Below, piece after piece: positions 16,547 through 27,000 of a DNA stretch of 64,000 nucleotides. The position numbers and the translations under genes were made by a program. The stretch is from assembly GCA_035758845.1 (NCBI GenBank), contig DASTVZ010000104.1:1-64000 (forward strand). Reading direction: 5' to 3'. Source of the DNA: JALZOC01 sp035758845. GTDB lineage: Bacteria > Acidobacteriota > Vicinamibacteria > Vicinamibacterales > 2-12-FULL-66-21. The notes under the pieces are model-generated. The model was not told where the DNA came from, ran no database searches, and saw only the letters and a list, made by a program, of their open reading frames with translations. Numbering within the stretch: position 1 is the stretch's first letter; each line of letters starts with the position of its first letter.

Positions 16547-17151
16547 GACTGGACGCTCTCGGTCGACGCACTCACCGGATACAACGGCTGCAGAAGTCTC
16601 GCGGTCGCGACCGCGGCGACGGTGCCAATGAACGTCGCCGCAATCGTCGGAGCAATGATCGCCGTTGGCGATGTGGAACCCGCCGCCGCCAGCACGCCAA
16701 TCATCGTGGCCGGAATCAATTGCACGCCGGACGTCGTCACGGCCATGAACGTGACCATGGCGTTCGTCGCGACGTCCTTGTCCGGGTTCAGCGCCTGCAA
16801 TTCCTCCATCGCCTTGATACCGAGCGGGGTCGCTGCGTTGTTGAGGCCGAGGACATTTGCCGCAAGCGCCAGAACGACCGCGCCGCCGGCGGGATGGCCG
16901 GCCGGCACCTCAGGAAAAAGCCAACCAATGAGCGGACGGAGTGCGCGGCCGACGAGCGACACGAGACCCGCTGCTTCGGCAATGCGCATGATGCCGAGCC
17001 ACAGCGTCATGATCCCGACCAGACCGATGGCGATCTGCACCGCCGATGTCGCGGAATCAACCGCAGCCTTGGTGACCGCGTCCGCCGTTCCGTTGATCGC
17101 CGCCACAACCAACGCGATCGCCATGAGGCCGAACCAGATGTAATTGAGCAT
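16543..17151 (-). CDS. spmA: SpmA-like membrane protein (nucleoside recognition/Gate domain)
   Basis: The 202-residue protein starts MLNYIWFGLM at the ATG at 17151 and has the SpmA order: an N-terminal helix pair, a GIMTLWLGIMRIAEAAGLV Gate segment, then NVLGLNNAATPLGIKAMEELQ, a segment highly characteristic of SpmA. It forms an overlapping pair with the spmB-like gene. The organism is probably not a spore former, since no sporulation gene is near, so the name reflects homology rather than function. A short hydrophilic upstream extension to 17181 is possible but less typical. Confidence 0.9.
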   Translation of the reverse strand: MLNYIWFGLMAIALVVAAINGTADAVTKAAVDSATSAVQIAIGLVGIMTLWLGIMRIAEAAGLVSLVGRALRPLIGWLFPEVPAGHPAGGAVVLALAANVLGLNNAATPLGIKAMEELQALNPDKDVATNAMVTFMAVTTSGVQLIPATMIGVLAAAGSTSPTAIIAPTIAATFIGTVAAVATARLLQPLYPVSASTESVQS

Positions 17152-17200
17152 GGCGCTGATAGTAGCGCACGCTCGCGACACAGGTGGCGTTTCGCTCTTT

Positions 17201-17216
17201 GCCGGGATCCGGGATC
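17201..17216. repeat. GGGATCC tandem, third copy of CCGGGATCCG
   Basis: CCGGGATCCG (17201-17210) runs into a second GGATCC, giving a tandem of a BamHI-like heptamer. It shares its decamer with 9442-9451 and 9521-9530. It lies between the spmA-like start and the end of the YVTN gene. Confidence 0.5.
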
Positions 17217-17259
17217 CGTGGTCGGGGATGCGGTCCTGACGCGGCGCAGCTCCTCGGCG

Positions 17260-18309
17260 TCATTCTTGCGGAGGCACATGCGTGACACCGTGCGGCGCAC
17301 CAGGATAGGACAGTCTCTGCACGACCTCGTTACCCGCACGATGATCGATGACGGCCAATCCAGCGCGCGGCGCGCTGTCGCTCGTCGTACCTTCGTAGGA
17401 AGCAAAGGTGTACTGCCCATTCGGCGTCGTCCACTGATGCCCTCCCGTCGTCGTGCCGGTATTGGGAGGCGCCAGATCCACCAGCTGGACGGCGAACGTT
17501 TCCGTGTCGACGACAGCGAGTCGCGCAGGCGAAGTACGAAGCCCTACCGTCAGCAGCTTCTCGTTCGCCGACAAACGGAGGGTATCCGGCGACAAGATCG
17601 CGAGTACGTCGTCGTAGGTGTGATTCTCGAGATCGACCACCGCCACCTGATTCAACGTCCGGCGACTCACGAATGCCGTCTTGCTGTTGTGCGACACGAC
17701 CATTTCATGCGCTCCCGGCACGTCCATGGACCACAGCACCGTTCCCGTGCGAGAAGCCATGACGATGAGCTGACCCGTAGTGTCGCTGAGGAGATAGAGC
17801 GTTTCTCCGTCTTGCGAGAACACACCTGCATGCACGCGTCCGTTCGTTGTCGACGGATTGCTGTCCCATTCGCCAAGCAACGTGTCGTTCTCCGTTTCAA
17901 TAACGGCAACCCGGTCGGTGCCGTAAAGACTGACGGCGACAAGCTCGCCGCTCGCACTCGCATGAACATGGTGCGGGCGAGATCCCGTTGCAAAAAGGAT
18001 TCGTTTGATTTGGCCGCTTCCCGGATCGACGATTGCGACAGCCGGCTGAGTCGCCCTTTCCTCTGCTACGTACAATTTGCCGTTCGCTGATACGAGGTCG
18101 CCAGGCTGGGACCCCGTTCTCATCGCAATCGAGCCCACAACGTCTCCAGTACTCGCGTCCCATCCCTGGATCGAGTCGCTACCGCGATTGGCGACCCATA
18201 TCGTGCCATTTACGTTCCGTTTGCCGTCGTCGGCGGCCGGAGTCGTGGAGCCGGGCAGACCAATCAAAATTGCCACCACTGGTATCGCAACAAGGCTGTG
18301 AGCGCGCAT
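17260..18309 (-). CDS. Exported YVTN-type beta-propeller protein
   Basis: The 349-residue protein has a signal peptide (ending near TTPAADD) and about seven propeller blades with the YVTN style: GTIWVANRGSDSIQGWD, GKLYVAEERATQPAVAIVD, LVAVSLYGTDRVAVIET, TAFVSRRTLNQVAVVDL. These proteins are periplasmic or secreted binding scaffolds, sometimes lactonases, but no lactonase residues can be assigned here. I start at the ATG at 18309, preceded by GGAGACAGT; the longer frame to 18399 carries no feature. It is divergent from the winged-helix/TPR regulator gene, 140 bases away, which may control it. Confidence 0.87.
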   Translation of the reverse strand: MRAHSLVAIPVVAILIGLPGSTTPAADDGKRNVNGTIWVANRGSDSIQGWDASTGDVVGSIAMRTGSQPGDLVSANGKLYVAEERATQPAVAIVDPGSGQIKRILFATGSRPHHVHASASGELVAVSLYGTDRVAVIETENDTLLGEWDSNPSTTNGRVHAGVFSQDGETLYLLSDTTGQLIVMASRTGTVLWSMDVPGAHEMVVSHNSKTAFVSRRTLNQVAVVDLENHTYDDVLAILSPDTLRLSANEKLLTVGLRTSPARLAVVDTETFAVQLVDLAPPNTGTTTGGHQWTTPNGQYTFASYEGTTSDSAPRAGLAVIDHRAGNEVVQRLSYPGAPHGVTHVPPQE

Positions 18310-18449
18310 ACTGTCTCCTGTTGGAATCGCCGCAACGACGTATCCGCAGCGGCTGAACATAGCCTGTACGCGACAACCGTGGCTTTTGACCATATTCAAC
18401 GCATGTACAGCGGGTGAACTGAAGGTGAACTTGGCTTGGGATACCGTTT

Positions 18450-20357
18450 ATGCACACAAGGTTAGGGCCATCGTCCGTGCGGTTCGGCCAATTCGAGCTC
18501 GATCGGGTCGCTGGTGAGCTGTACTGCGATGGCCGCCGCGTCCGCCTGCAGGAACAGCCGCGTCAAATCCTGATTGCGCTGCTGGAACGGCGCGGGGAAG
18601 TCGTCACGCGCGAGGAACTGCGCGAGCGACTGTGGAAATCCGACACGTTCGTCGATTTCGAACACGGCCTGAACACCGCGGTCAAGAAAGTTCGGCAAGC
18701 CCTGGGGGATTCGGCCGAGAGTCCACGATTCATCGAGACGCTCGCCAAACGCGGGTACCGGTTCATCGGTGATGTCCAATCGCTCGAACCGGCTGGCCTG
18801 GCGGCTGATTCGCCGCCTGTGCCAACGTCCGTGGTTCCGAACCTCACCGTGCGCCGATGGGTCGGCCGCCGCGCATTTTGGGTAGCGACCGCGATAGTGC
18901 TCGCCAGTGCGGCGTTTGCGATCTGGTCGTTCAGCGATCGCTCGAACTCACTTGCCGTCATGCCGCTTCGCGTGCTCACTGCAAGTGGCACCGACTCTGA
19001 TTATCTCGGGGTTGGGATCGCCGATACCATCACGACGCGCCTCGCAAACACGCGAGAGATCGCGCTGCGGCCAACGTCCGCCGTCATGCCCTACAAGGAC
19101 GCGCAGTCCGATCCGGCGCACATTGCCAAATCGCTTGGCGTCCGACACCTGCTGCTGGGCACGATTCAAGCGACGCCGGACAGCTATCGCATCGGGCTGC
19201 AGCTCGTACAATCAGACGGGGTGGTGATATGGGGCCACACGTTCAACGAACCGGCGACGGGTCTCCTTCCGCTACAGGATCGGATTGCGGATGAAGTCGT
19301 GGCGGCACTTCGTCTCGGTCTCAGCACCCCGCAGCGGCAGCGGCTGCACGCGCAATACACAGCGAACCCCATCGCGTACGATAAATACCTCCGGGGCCGG
19401 GCGTTGATGCTCAACTACACGGAAGCCAAGATGCTCGAGGCGATCGGGCACTTCGAGGACGCCGTCAGGATCGATCCGAGTTTTGCGCTCGCTCGAACCG
19501 GTATCGCGACAGCATGCGCGTGGTTCAGCGTACGCTATTCACACGACAAGGAAGCGCTCGTCTGGGCGAGGCGGGCAGACACCGAGGCTCGGGCGGCACT
19601 GGCGCAGGACGATTCGCTCGCCGATGCGCAACTCGCGATCGCGAGCGCGGCTGGGACGTCGTATGGCGGATTCAACTGGAGTATCGTCCTCGACCGGACT
19701 GCGGCAGCTCTCGCGCTGAACCCTTCAACTAGTCTTGCGCACGTCGCGCGCATGCGCGCCTTCTATCATCTCGGCCTATTCGACCTTGCGCGGGAAGAGG
19801 GCCGCCTCGAACAGCAACTGGACCCGACGCCAAACGTCGAATTATCCCGGATCGATATCGCCGCCGATCTTTTCACTGGCCGCTATCAGCCAGCGATCGA
19901 GAAAGCGAAGGCGCTTCTCGCGCGGACCGACGCACCGGCCGTGCGACATTATCTTGGACTCGCGCTCTACTACGCCGGCGACGGCAAAAGCGCACGAGAA
20001 ATGCTTGGCTCGATCATGCGTGGCGAAACACCTGACGCCCGCGCACAAGCCTCACTGGCCTCAGTTGAAGCAGCGCTCGGGATGGAAAAGGAAGCACGTG
20101 GGCGAATCAGCGCGATCGAGCACGGCCCCGACATGGATCACCACATTGCGTACAGCGTCGGGGCGGCGATGGCGCAGCTTCACGACACCAGCGCCAGCCT
20201 GACCTGGCTTGAACGCGCCGCCGACACAGGCTTCCCGTGCTATCCGTGGTTTGAGAAAGATCCGATGCTCGATCCAATCCGCAGCGATCCCGAATTCAAT
20301 CGTTTGTTGGATCGGTTGCGCGTCGCGCATCGGGAGGCGGCAACGCGAGCGAATTGA
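18450..20357 (+). CDS. Winged-helix DNA-binding, membrane-anchored TPR regulator (CadC/ToxR-like)
   Basis: The 635-residue protein has an N-terminal OmpR-type winged helix (about 8-107; LLERRGEVVTREELRERLW and the end RFIETLAKRGYRFIG), one membrane helix (about 143-161), then a periplasmic region: a segment resembling the TolB-like domain (LAVMPLRVLTASGTDSDYLGVGIADTI), and TPR-type repeats to the C-terminus. This is a one-component transmembrane regulator frequent in Acidobacteriota. It may sense periplasmic signals and act on the divergent YVTN gene. Its 3' end overlaps the disrupted sigma gene on the other strand by 62 bases. Confidence 0.9.
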   Translation: MHTRLGPSSVRFGQFELDRVAGELYCDGRRVRLQEQPRQILIALLERRGEVVTREELRERLWKSDTFVDFEHGLNTAVKKVRQALGDSAESPRFIETLAKRGYRFIGDVQSLEPAGLAADSPPVPTSVVPNLTVRRWVGRRAFWVATAIVLASAAFAIWSFSDRSNSLAVMPLRVLTASGTDSDYLGVGIADTITTRLANTREIALRPTSAVMPYKDAQSDPAHIAKSLGVRHLLLGTIQATPDSYRIGLQLVQSDGVVIWGHTFNEPATGLLPLQDRIADEVVAALRLGLSTPQRQRLHAQYTANPIAYDKYLRGRALMLNYTEAKMLEAIGHFEDAVRIDPSFALARTGIATACAWFSVRYSHDKEALVWARRADTEARAALAQDDSLADAQLAIASAAGTSYGGFNWSIVLDRTAAALALNPSTSLAHVARMRAFYHLGLFDLAREEGRLEQQLDPTPNVELSRIDIAADLFTGRYQPAIEKAKALLARTDAPAVRHYLGLALYYAGDGKSAREMLGSIMRGETPDARAQASLASVEAALGMEKEARGRISAIEHGPDMDHHIAYSVGAAMAQLHDTSASLTWLERAADTGFPCYPWFEKDPMLDPIRSDPEFNRLLDRLRVAHREAATRAN

Positions 20358-21012
20358 CGTCGTGCTTTTGACAACGCCCTTCGCGCTCCACCCCCATCTC
20401 TGTGGCAAGCCGCAGAAGCGCGCGACTCACCGCTACACGCGTGGCAGTCAGTGACGGCTTGTTCATCAGCGCCGCCAGTTCCTTGTAGTCGAGCCCCAAC
20501 TCGACTCGACCGACAATCAGCTCCCGATCGGGTTCGCGCAGGCGATTCAATGCTTCCTCGTACCGCCGCATTGTCTGCTCACCGACCGCCAAATCCAATG
20601 GGGAGGGACCGAGTGTAGGCGCCACATCCTCGAGCGGCTTTGCGGGTGGGCGACGGGTGGCCCGCCGCATCGCATCCCGCAATCGATTTCTCAGCGCCTC
20701 GCATTAGTATGCGCAGAAGGCCCGATCGTGTTCCGGGGTGAAGGCATCCAGCCGCCGAACGGACTGCATCAGCGTGTCCTGGACGATATCCTCGGTGTCG
20801 AGATGGTCGCGCGCCCAATCGGGCAGGCGGCCGTGCGCCCACTGCCGCAGGCGTGGTAAATACCTGGCACACAGTTCGTTGCGCGCTGCTTCGTCGCCGT
20901 TTTGGGCGCGCAAAAGGAGGGCGACAGACGACAAGGTCTCAGGGCCGACGGTCGCTGTCGCAGCCAGCGATCGAGATGGGCTCTCCGCCATAGGGTTCGA
21001 GTGTGGATACAT
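20296..21012 (-). pseudogene. ECF RNA polymerase sigma factor with an in-frame stop
   Basis: The first 102 residues hold sigma region 2 (LLLRAQNGDEAARNELCARYLPRLRQWAHGR... DTEDIVQDTLMQSVRRLDAF). A TAA at 20704-20706 then interrupts the frame, which continues without shift through RNRLRDAMRRATRRPP to a full sigma region 4 (RYEEALNRLREPDRELIVGRVELGLDYKELAALMN ... TATRVAVSRALLRL). Relatives read a Leu at or near the stop. As it stands, no intact sigma factor is made unless the stop is read through or translation restarts at a TTG (20682). A point mutation, recoding, or a base-calling error are the options. The final 62 bases overlap the convergent TPR regulator gene. Confidence 0.8.
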
Positions 21013-21063
21013 AATACCCGCGTTTCTGGAAAACCAGGAAGAATTGGTGAATTGGACGTGCGC

Positions 21064-22221
21064 ATGAACAGCACACAGGCAGCAATAGCGGCATTCATCC
21101 TTCTGGCGAGCTCATCGCGTGCAACCCCTCAGGCGACATCGCAACCTCCCGCACCCGCGACGCCGCCGGCGCAGACAGCGGCTCCTCCACGACCGACACC
21201 GCCGACGCGCGATCCGAATACGCCCGGCTACGTGACCGCCAAGGCATTGCCTGATGGAACGGTGCCCCCAATTGATGCCGACGGCAACTTCATCATTGGA
21301 CCGACTCACCCGGCCGCACCGGAGACGACGGTCCAGGACGGAGTGCCGCAAGGCACCATCATCAACTTCACGATGAGTTCTGCTGACAGCACGATCTATC
21401 CAGGAATCGCCCGCGATGCTGGCACGTTCGGCAGTCCCGATCCGAACGATCCCGCGAAGCTGATTGTCACGACGAGTCATCCGGCTCCTTACACACGGCG
21501 CGTCGCGGTCTACGTGCCGAAGCAATATGTCCCGGGGACGGCGGCGCCGCTGATCGTTGGCGCCGATGGACCAGATCAGTTGTTGTTCACCGCACTCGAC
21601 AACCTGATCGCCCAGAAGCGGGTGCCTGTCATGGTCGCCGTGTCGATTGGCAATGGCAGTGGCGACGCGCAGGGCAGTCAGCGCGGACTCGAGTACGACA
21701 CGATGTCGGGACGTTATGCGGAATTCGTGGAAAGCGAAGTGCTCCCGCTGGTCGAGAAACAGGCGAATGTGAAGCTGACCAAGGATCCTGAAGGGCGCGC
21801 CACCATGGGATGCAGTTCAGGAGCCGCGGCCGCCCTGATCATGGCGTGGTATCACCCTGAGCTCTATCATCGCGTCCTGTCATATTCGGGCACCTACGTC
21901 AATCAGCAGTGGCCGCCGAGTGCGGAGACTCCGCACGGCGCGTGGGAATTCCACGAGCGTCTCATTCCGACCAGCCCGGTCAAACCGATTCGCCTCTGGA
22001 TGGAAGTCGGCGATCGAGATTTGTTCAATCCCAATCTCATGCGCGACAACATGCACGACTGGGTTGTCGCCAACGAGAACATGGCGAAAGTGCTCGCCGC
22101 GAAGGGATACCGTTATCAATTCACGTTTGCGCGCAATGCGGGCCACTGCGACCGCGCCGTCAAGCAGCAAACACTTCCGCAGGCGCTCGAGTGGCTGTGG
22201 AAGGGATACCAGCATCGATGA
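21064..22221 (+). CDS. Exported esterase-type alpha/beta hydrolase (PF00756-like)
   Basis: The 385-residue protein has a signal peptide and a Pro/Ala/Thr-rich linker (about residues 20-55), then an esterase-D-like alpha/beta-hydrolase. The nucleophile is likely Ser251 in GCSSG, with an acid in DRDLFNP and the His in AGHCDRA. RVAVYVPKQYVPGTAAPLIVGADGP is the typical opening strand set. Such exported esterases (enterobactin esterase/feruloyl esterase type) release acyl or aryl groups from polysaccharides or siderophores. The start is the ATG at 21064; a longer frame back to 20902 crosses a repeat and the divergent sigma start. It overlaps the amidase gene by ATGA. Confidence 0.88.
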   Translation: MNSTQAAIAAFILLASSSRATPQATSQPPAPATPPAQTAAPPRPTPPTRDPNTPGYVTAKALPDGTVPPIDADGNFIIGPTHPAAPETTVQDGVPQGTIINFTMSSADSTIYPGIARDAGTFGSPDPNDPAKLIVTTSHPAPYTRRVAVYVPKQYVPGTAAPLIVGADGPDQLLFTALDNLIAQKRVPVMVAVSIGNGSGDAQGSQRGLEYDTMSGRYAEFVESEVLPLVEKQANVKLTKDPEGRATMGCSSGAAAALIMAWYHPELYHRVLSYSGTYVNQQWPPSAETPHGAWEFHERLIPTSPVKPIRLWMEVGDRDLFNPNLMRDNMHDWVVANENMAKVLAAKGYRYQFTFARNAGHCDRAVKQQTLPQALEWLWKGYQHR

Positions 22222-24023
22222 ACACACGCCGCAAGTTTTTGATCACCGCGCCGATGGGCGCGCTTGCTGCTGCAGCCGCCTGCCGTGGAGGACAAGAGAG
22301 CGGTTCGGTGCATCCAGCGCCAACAACGGCGGGAGCACCACCGACGTTCGGCACCGGTCCCGTGTCGGGCCCTCCAGTATCGGCGTCGACTTTCGAGGAG
22401 GCAGAAAAGCTCGCGCGTGTCACGATGACGTCGGCCGAGCGTCAGGTCGCGGCGGCCAGCTGGCCACGGTCTTTGGCCCCGCTGCTCGAACGGCGAACCG
22501 GTCCGCGCAAGGTCTCGATTGAATCACGTATGGCTCCGGCATCGCGATGGAATCCGGCGCTCGAAGTCGGATACGCGGTGCCAGCGTCGATCAACTTCGT
22601 GCGAAGCGCAGCTGAATCGATCGCGCTTCCGGCAAACGATGCGGACATCGCCTTCTCACCCGTCACCCGGTTGTCACGGTGGATCGAGCAGAAGGCACTC
22701 ACCTCCGAGCGGCTGACCAACATTTACTTGAAGCGAATCGAGCAGTTCGACTCGAAGCTGCGCGCCGTCATCACACTGACGCGAGACCTCGCGCTTGTCC
22801 AGGCGAAACGCGCCGACGCCGAGATTGCGTCGGGCAAATATCGCGGACCGCTGCACGGCATTCCATATGGCGTCAAGGATCTCCTCGACACCGCCGGCAT
22901 TGCGACAACGTATGGTGCCGAGCCGTTCCGCGATCGTGTTCCGAGTGAGGATTCGGCGGTCGTCCGGCGGTTGAATGACGCCGGCGCGGTACTGGTCGCA
23001 AAACTCAGTCTCGGTGCGCTGGCGCTGAACGACATCTGGTTCGGCGGTCAGACCATGAACCCGTGGCTGCTCGAAGAGGGGGCGTCGGGATCGAGCGCCG
23101 GACCGGGCGCGGCAACAGCCGCGGCGCTGGTTGCCTTTTCGATAGGCAGTGAAACCGGCGGCAGCATCGTCGCGCCGGCAATGCGGTGTGGCATCACCGG
23201 CCTTCGCCCCACGTTCGGACGCATCGCGCGCACCGGCGCGATGACGTTGTGCTGGTCGCTCGACAAACTCGGGCCGATGACGCGGAGCGTCGAAGATGCC
23301 CTGCTCGTCTTGAAGGCGATCGACGGTCCCGATCCCGGAGACGTGTCGAGCGTGGCGAGGCACCTGGAATTCGATGCGACCGCACCAGCCACCGGTTTGC
23401 GCGTCGGCTACTTCCCCGCCTGGATGAAGGAGAACCCGGCGACCGATGTCGATCGCGCAGCACTCGACACCGTGCGCAAGGTCGGCATGGTGCCGGTGGA
23501 AGTCACGCTGCCGGATTGGCCGTACAGTTCGTTGATGCCCGTGCTGTTCAGTGAGGCGGCGGCATCGTTTGAGGACCTGACACTTAGCGGCGGCCTGAAC
23601 GCATTGAAAGTCCAAGTCCCCGACGCGTGGCCGAATCTGTTTCGTCAGGCGCGGTTCTTATCCGCCGTCGACTTCGTGCAGGCCGATCGTTTTCGACGGA
23701 AGGTTGCTGTCGAGATGGCGCGCGTGTTCTCGCACGTGGATGTCCTGCTCGTCCCGTCGTTGCGGGACGAGATGCTGACGATTTCGAACTTCACCGGGCA
23801 TCCATCACTGACACTGCGGACCGGCTTCGTCGAGGTGTCGGAAGCGCGCAGCGACTGGGCGCCCGATCCGAAGAATCCGCTTCCGAAATTCTCCCCGCCA
23901 CGTCGCGTGCCGCATGGAGTGACCCTTATCGGGCGATTGTTCGATGAAGGCACACTCGCGCGCGCCGGCATGGCGCTAGAACGAGCGGCGGCCGTTGCAC
24001 ACGAACGGCCGCCGGGATTCTGA
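22218..24023 (+). CDS. Exported amidase-signature family hydrolase
   Basis: The 601-residue protein starts with a twin-arginine-like, lipobox-like leader (MNTRRKFLITAPMGALAAAAAC), then a ~110-residue spacer and the amidase-signature core. The Ser-cisSer-Lys triad is visible: Lys220 in GIPYGVKDLLD, a Ser in GASGSSAGPG and the nucleophilic Ser in GSETGGSI. These enzymes cleave amide bonds of small molecules or peptides; export suggests the periplasm or membrane surface. Its ATG lies inside the stop of the esterase gene, so both products are made together and may act on one substrate. Confidence 0.9.
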   Translation: MNTRRKFLITAPMGALAAAAACRGGQESGSVHPAPTTAGAPPTFGTGPVSGPPVSASTFEEAEKLARVTMTSAERQVAAASWPRSLAPLLERRTGPRKVSIESRMAPASRWNPALEVGYAVPASINFVRSAAESIALPANDADIAFSPVTRLSRWIEQKALTSERLTNIYLKRIEQFDSKLRAVITLTRDLALVQAKRADAEIASGKYRGPLHGIPYGVKDLLDTAGIATTYGAEPFRDRVPSEDSAVVRRLNDAGAVLVAKLSLGALALNDIWFGGQTMNPWLLEEGASGSSAGPGAATAAALVAFSIGSETGGSIVAPAMRCGITGLRPTFGRIARTGAMTLCWSLDKLGPMTRSVEDALLVLKAIDGPDPGDVSSVARHLEFDATAPATGLRVGYFPAWMKENPATDVDRAALDTVRKVGMVPVEVTLPDWPYSSLMPVLFSEAAASFEDLTLSGGLNALKVQVPDAWPNLFRQARFLSAVDFVQADRFRRKVAVEMARVFSHVDVLLVPSLRDEMLTISNFTGHPSLTLRTGFVEVSEARSDWAPDPKNPLPKFSPPRRVPHGVTLIGRLFDEGTLARAGMALERAAAVAHERPPGF

Positions 24024-24044
24024 AAATGCTGAAGTTCAGCATTT
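24024..24044. terminator. Hairpin between convergent amidase and cytochrome genes
   Basis: AAATGCTGAA at 24024-24033 is perfectly complementary to 24035-24044 around one central base. It starts right after the amidase stop and ends just before the stop of the minus-strand gene, so it may end both transcripts. The stem ends in short A/T runs; it shares TTCAGCATT with the hairpin at 1730-1766. Confidence 0.5.
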
Positions 24045-24047
24045 CGA

Positions 24048-27000
24048 CTACCTCGTTCCGGCCGAGGCTTCGTAGATCCGCAGATTCCTCACCGACCACG
24101 AGGGGGCATCCGGGACTGTCTCGGTCTGCGTAATTCGGATGAACTTCGCGCGTGTCGGCGGGAACGTGATCGTCGTTCGCGAACCCTCGCCTTTGCCCTG
24201 TGCGACCGGATTCCCCCACGTCTGGCCGTCGGTAGAAACCTGGACGCTGTAGCCACGCGGATAGGTGACAATCGGCGTGCCGCCACCGCCGAAGCCGCCG
24301 CGAGCGCCCGCCGCGCCACGACCCCCGCGCCCGCCCGCCATCTGGGTCGTCGATTCGAACTGAATTTCGGTGACGAGGACCGGTTGCGGCAGTTCAACCG
24401 AGAGCCACATCCCGGGTGCCTGTGGAGCGCCGGTGTTCCACCCGCGGAGCGTTGCCGCCCCGGCGACCGTCTCCGGAGCATGACTCGCCGAAAGCTTGAA
24501 CTGCTGCGCATCGAGCACGCGTGGCAGCGAGGCTTCGAGCTCTGCGACCGTCCATGGCGACTTTCGTGATTCTGTTTCGGCTCGCACCCGTGCGACGTCG
24601 GCCGGCGTCACCATTCCTCCGGTATTACCAAAGCTGCTGCGGACGTACGACGCGATCCCGGCGACCCATTCGTCAGTCCCGGGCATCGGCACCATGACGT
24701 CGCGGTACGTCTTGCCGTCGATCGGTCCGCTCAATCCTTTCAGCAACACCTTGATGATGTAATCACGATGCCCCTGCACGCGCGGCGAGCCGGCAAGCGG
24801 TGGCGCCATCGTCGTTCCCGGCGGCGCCCCGTCGAGAGCCGCTCCCAGCGCATCCGATCCGTGGCACTGGAAGCACACGGCGTTGAACACGTCACTTCCC
24901 TGCTGAACGCGCTTCTCCTCGTCAGGACTCAACGGCCCGCCGCGCCGACCAGCGGCAGCGTTCGCAGCCGGCATGAGCAGCCGATCGCCAACGATCGCGA
25001 CCCCTTTCGCGGGGTTCGACGCCTTCGCAGCCTTGATGAGATCGGCGACGTCCGGCAACTTGAAAAGATTTGCGGTCAGCATCGCTTGAATGACGACGTT
25101 GGTGTCCGAGTCCTTCGTCAAGGCGCGATAGTCGCCCGCCAACGTCTTGTCGCCCGCTTTGTACAACGTCTCGCTCGCGCGAATCGCCTGCACGCGCATG
25201 CGCGGGTTCTTGTCTTCCATCGCGGCGCGCACGAGCGCGGCATCGAGCGCACCGAGGCCTTCGAGCGTCCACATCGCGTGGAAACGCGCCACCAGGTTAT
25301 CCGATGAGCGTACGAGCTGTTGCAACGCCGGCACGACCGACTTGTCTTGCTTCAAAATGAGCAGCCGCTGCGCCGTGTCTCGCCACCAGCCGTTCGGATG
25401 CGAAAAATGCGCGATGAGTTGCGCCGGTGTCTCGCTATACATCCGCGGCGCCGCAAAGTTGGGGGCGATCGCAGGAATCGCTGGCTGTCCGACGTTCGTG
25501 GTCGTGGCAGGCACGGCCGGTCTTCCGTCGTAGCGCAGCCGCCAGATGCGCCCGTGCTGCGCTACTTTGTCCAGCTGGTATTGCTCGATCTTGGCGCGCA
25601 GGTACGAACCGGGACCGGACCACTGCAGCTCCTGAATGATGCCGTGATACATGTCGGCGATGTAGAGGGTCCCGTCCGGCGCATTGCTGATATTCACCGG
25701 CCGGAACAGCTGATCCTGGCTGTTGATGAACTCGGAGCCCGGATACACGTTGCGCAGCTGCGTCAGGCCTTCGATGTTTTCGATCGCGGCGCGCCGGATC
25801 AGACGACCGACGGGCTCGGTGAAAAGCAGATGCCCCTTCAGGTCCGCCGGCAGCCGATCGCCGCGGAAGATCGCCGGTCCAGTTGTCGCGGTAAAGTGGT
25901 TCAGGTTCTGCGCCGGCATTCTGGTACGACCGATGCCACCCTGCATGTCGCCAATTCCAGGCGCCGGCCACACCACGGCGAAGTCTTTTTCGAATCCGTT
26001 CTCCATTCCCGCCGGACAATTCGGATCGGGCGTGGGCGCCGGCGCTGGCGCGGCACCACCAGCTCGCCCGCCTCGGCCTGCGGCCGGGCACGGCGTGAAT
26101 GCGCCGTAGTGGATCGGGTACTGAAAGTTCATCGGACCGCGTTCGCCACCCGCATCAACGAACCAGGGTTTTCCATCGTCATCTGACGCGAGTCCCCACT
26201 GACCGCCGTTGGGACCGGTCGGCTCGCGGAGAAAACCTGACGGCGTCCAGCGAATGCGGAAGGGGTTGTAAGTCGTGTAGATCCAGTTGTCCATGTTCCA
26301 GAGCAGGCCCGCTTTCTGATGTTCGATGTTGGCGTCGCCACTCTGGCCGATGCCGGTGAAAACGACTTCGCGCTTGTCCGCGACGCCGTCGCCGTTGGTG
26401 TCGGACCATTTCACGAGATCGTCAGAGTCCGTCTCGCTTGTCAGGATGACGCCGTCCTGAAGCGGCAGAATCATGCGCGGCGCGACCAGGTGATCGACAA
26501 ACACCGTGCGCTTGTCGTAACGGCCGTCCCCGTTCGTGCTTTCCCAGCGGCTGATCCGACTGATCGGATCGTGCTCGCGTGACGCGTTGGCGTCCATCAT
26601 GTAACTGATCATCTCGCCGACATACATGCGGCCATTGCCATCGAACTCGATGATCGTTGGACTGATGACATCAGGATCGGCCGCCACCAGTTCCATCCGA
26701 TAGCCGGTCGGCAGCATGAAGCCTTTCGCTTCCTCTTCCGGCGTTCTCGCCGTATAGGGAGGCTTCGGAGCGAAGTCGGTCGCATCGCTCGTCATCGCCC
26801 CACGTCCGCCGCCACCGAAACCTGTCGCAGGGGCTGGCGCGCCGGGCGCCTGCTTGGCCGCCGTTCCGGCCATCTCGTATTGGCCGTCCATAACCGCCAG
26901 GTTCGCCTTCATCCCTGCACCATCAGGGGTGAGCGTCATGACGTTCGACAGCGGCGTGCCTTGCATGCTCGTGACGTACTTGAGGACGAGACTCTTCCCG

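Noticed and set aside
16720..18090. 456-residue plus-strand frame across the spmA-like and YVTN genes
   Set aside because: It spans two real minus-strand genes and the gap between them, with His/Arg-rich shadow composition.
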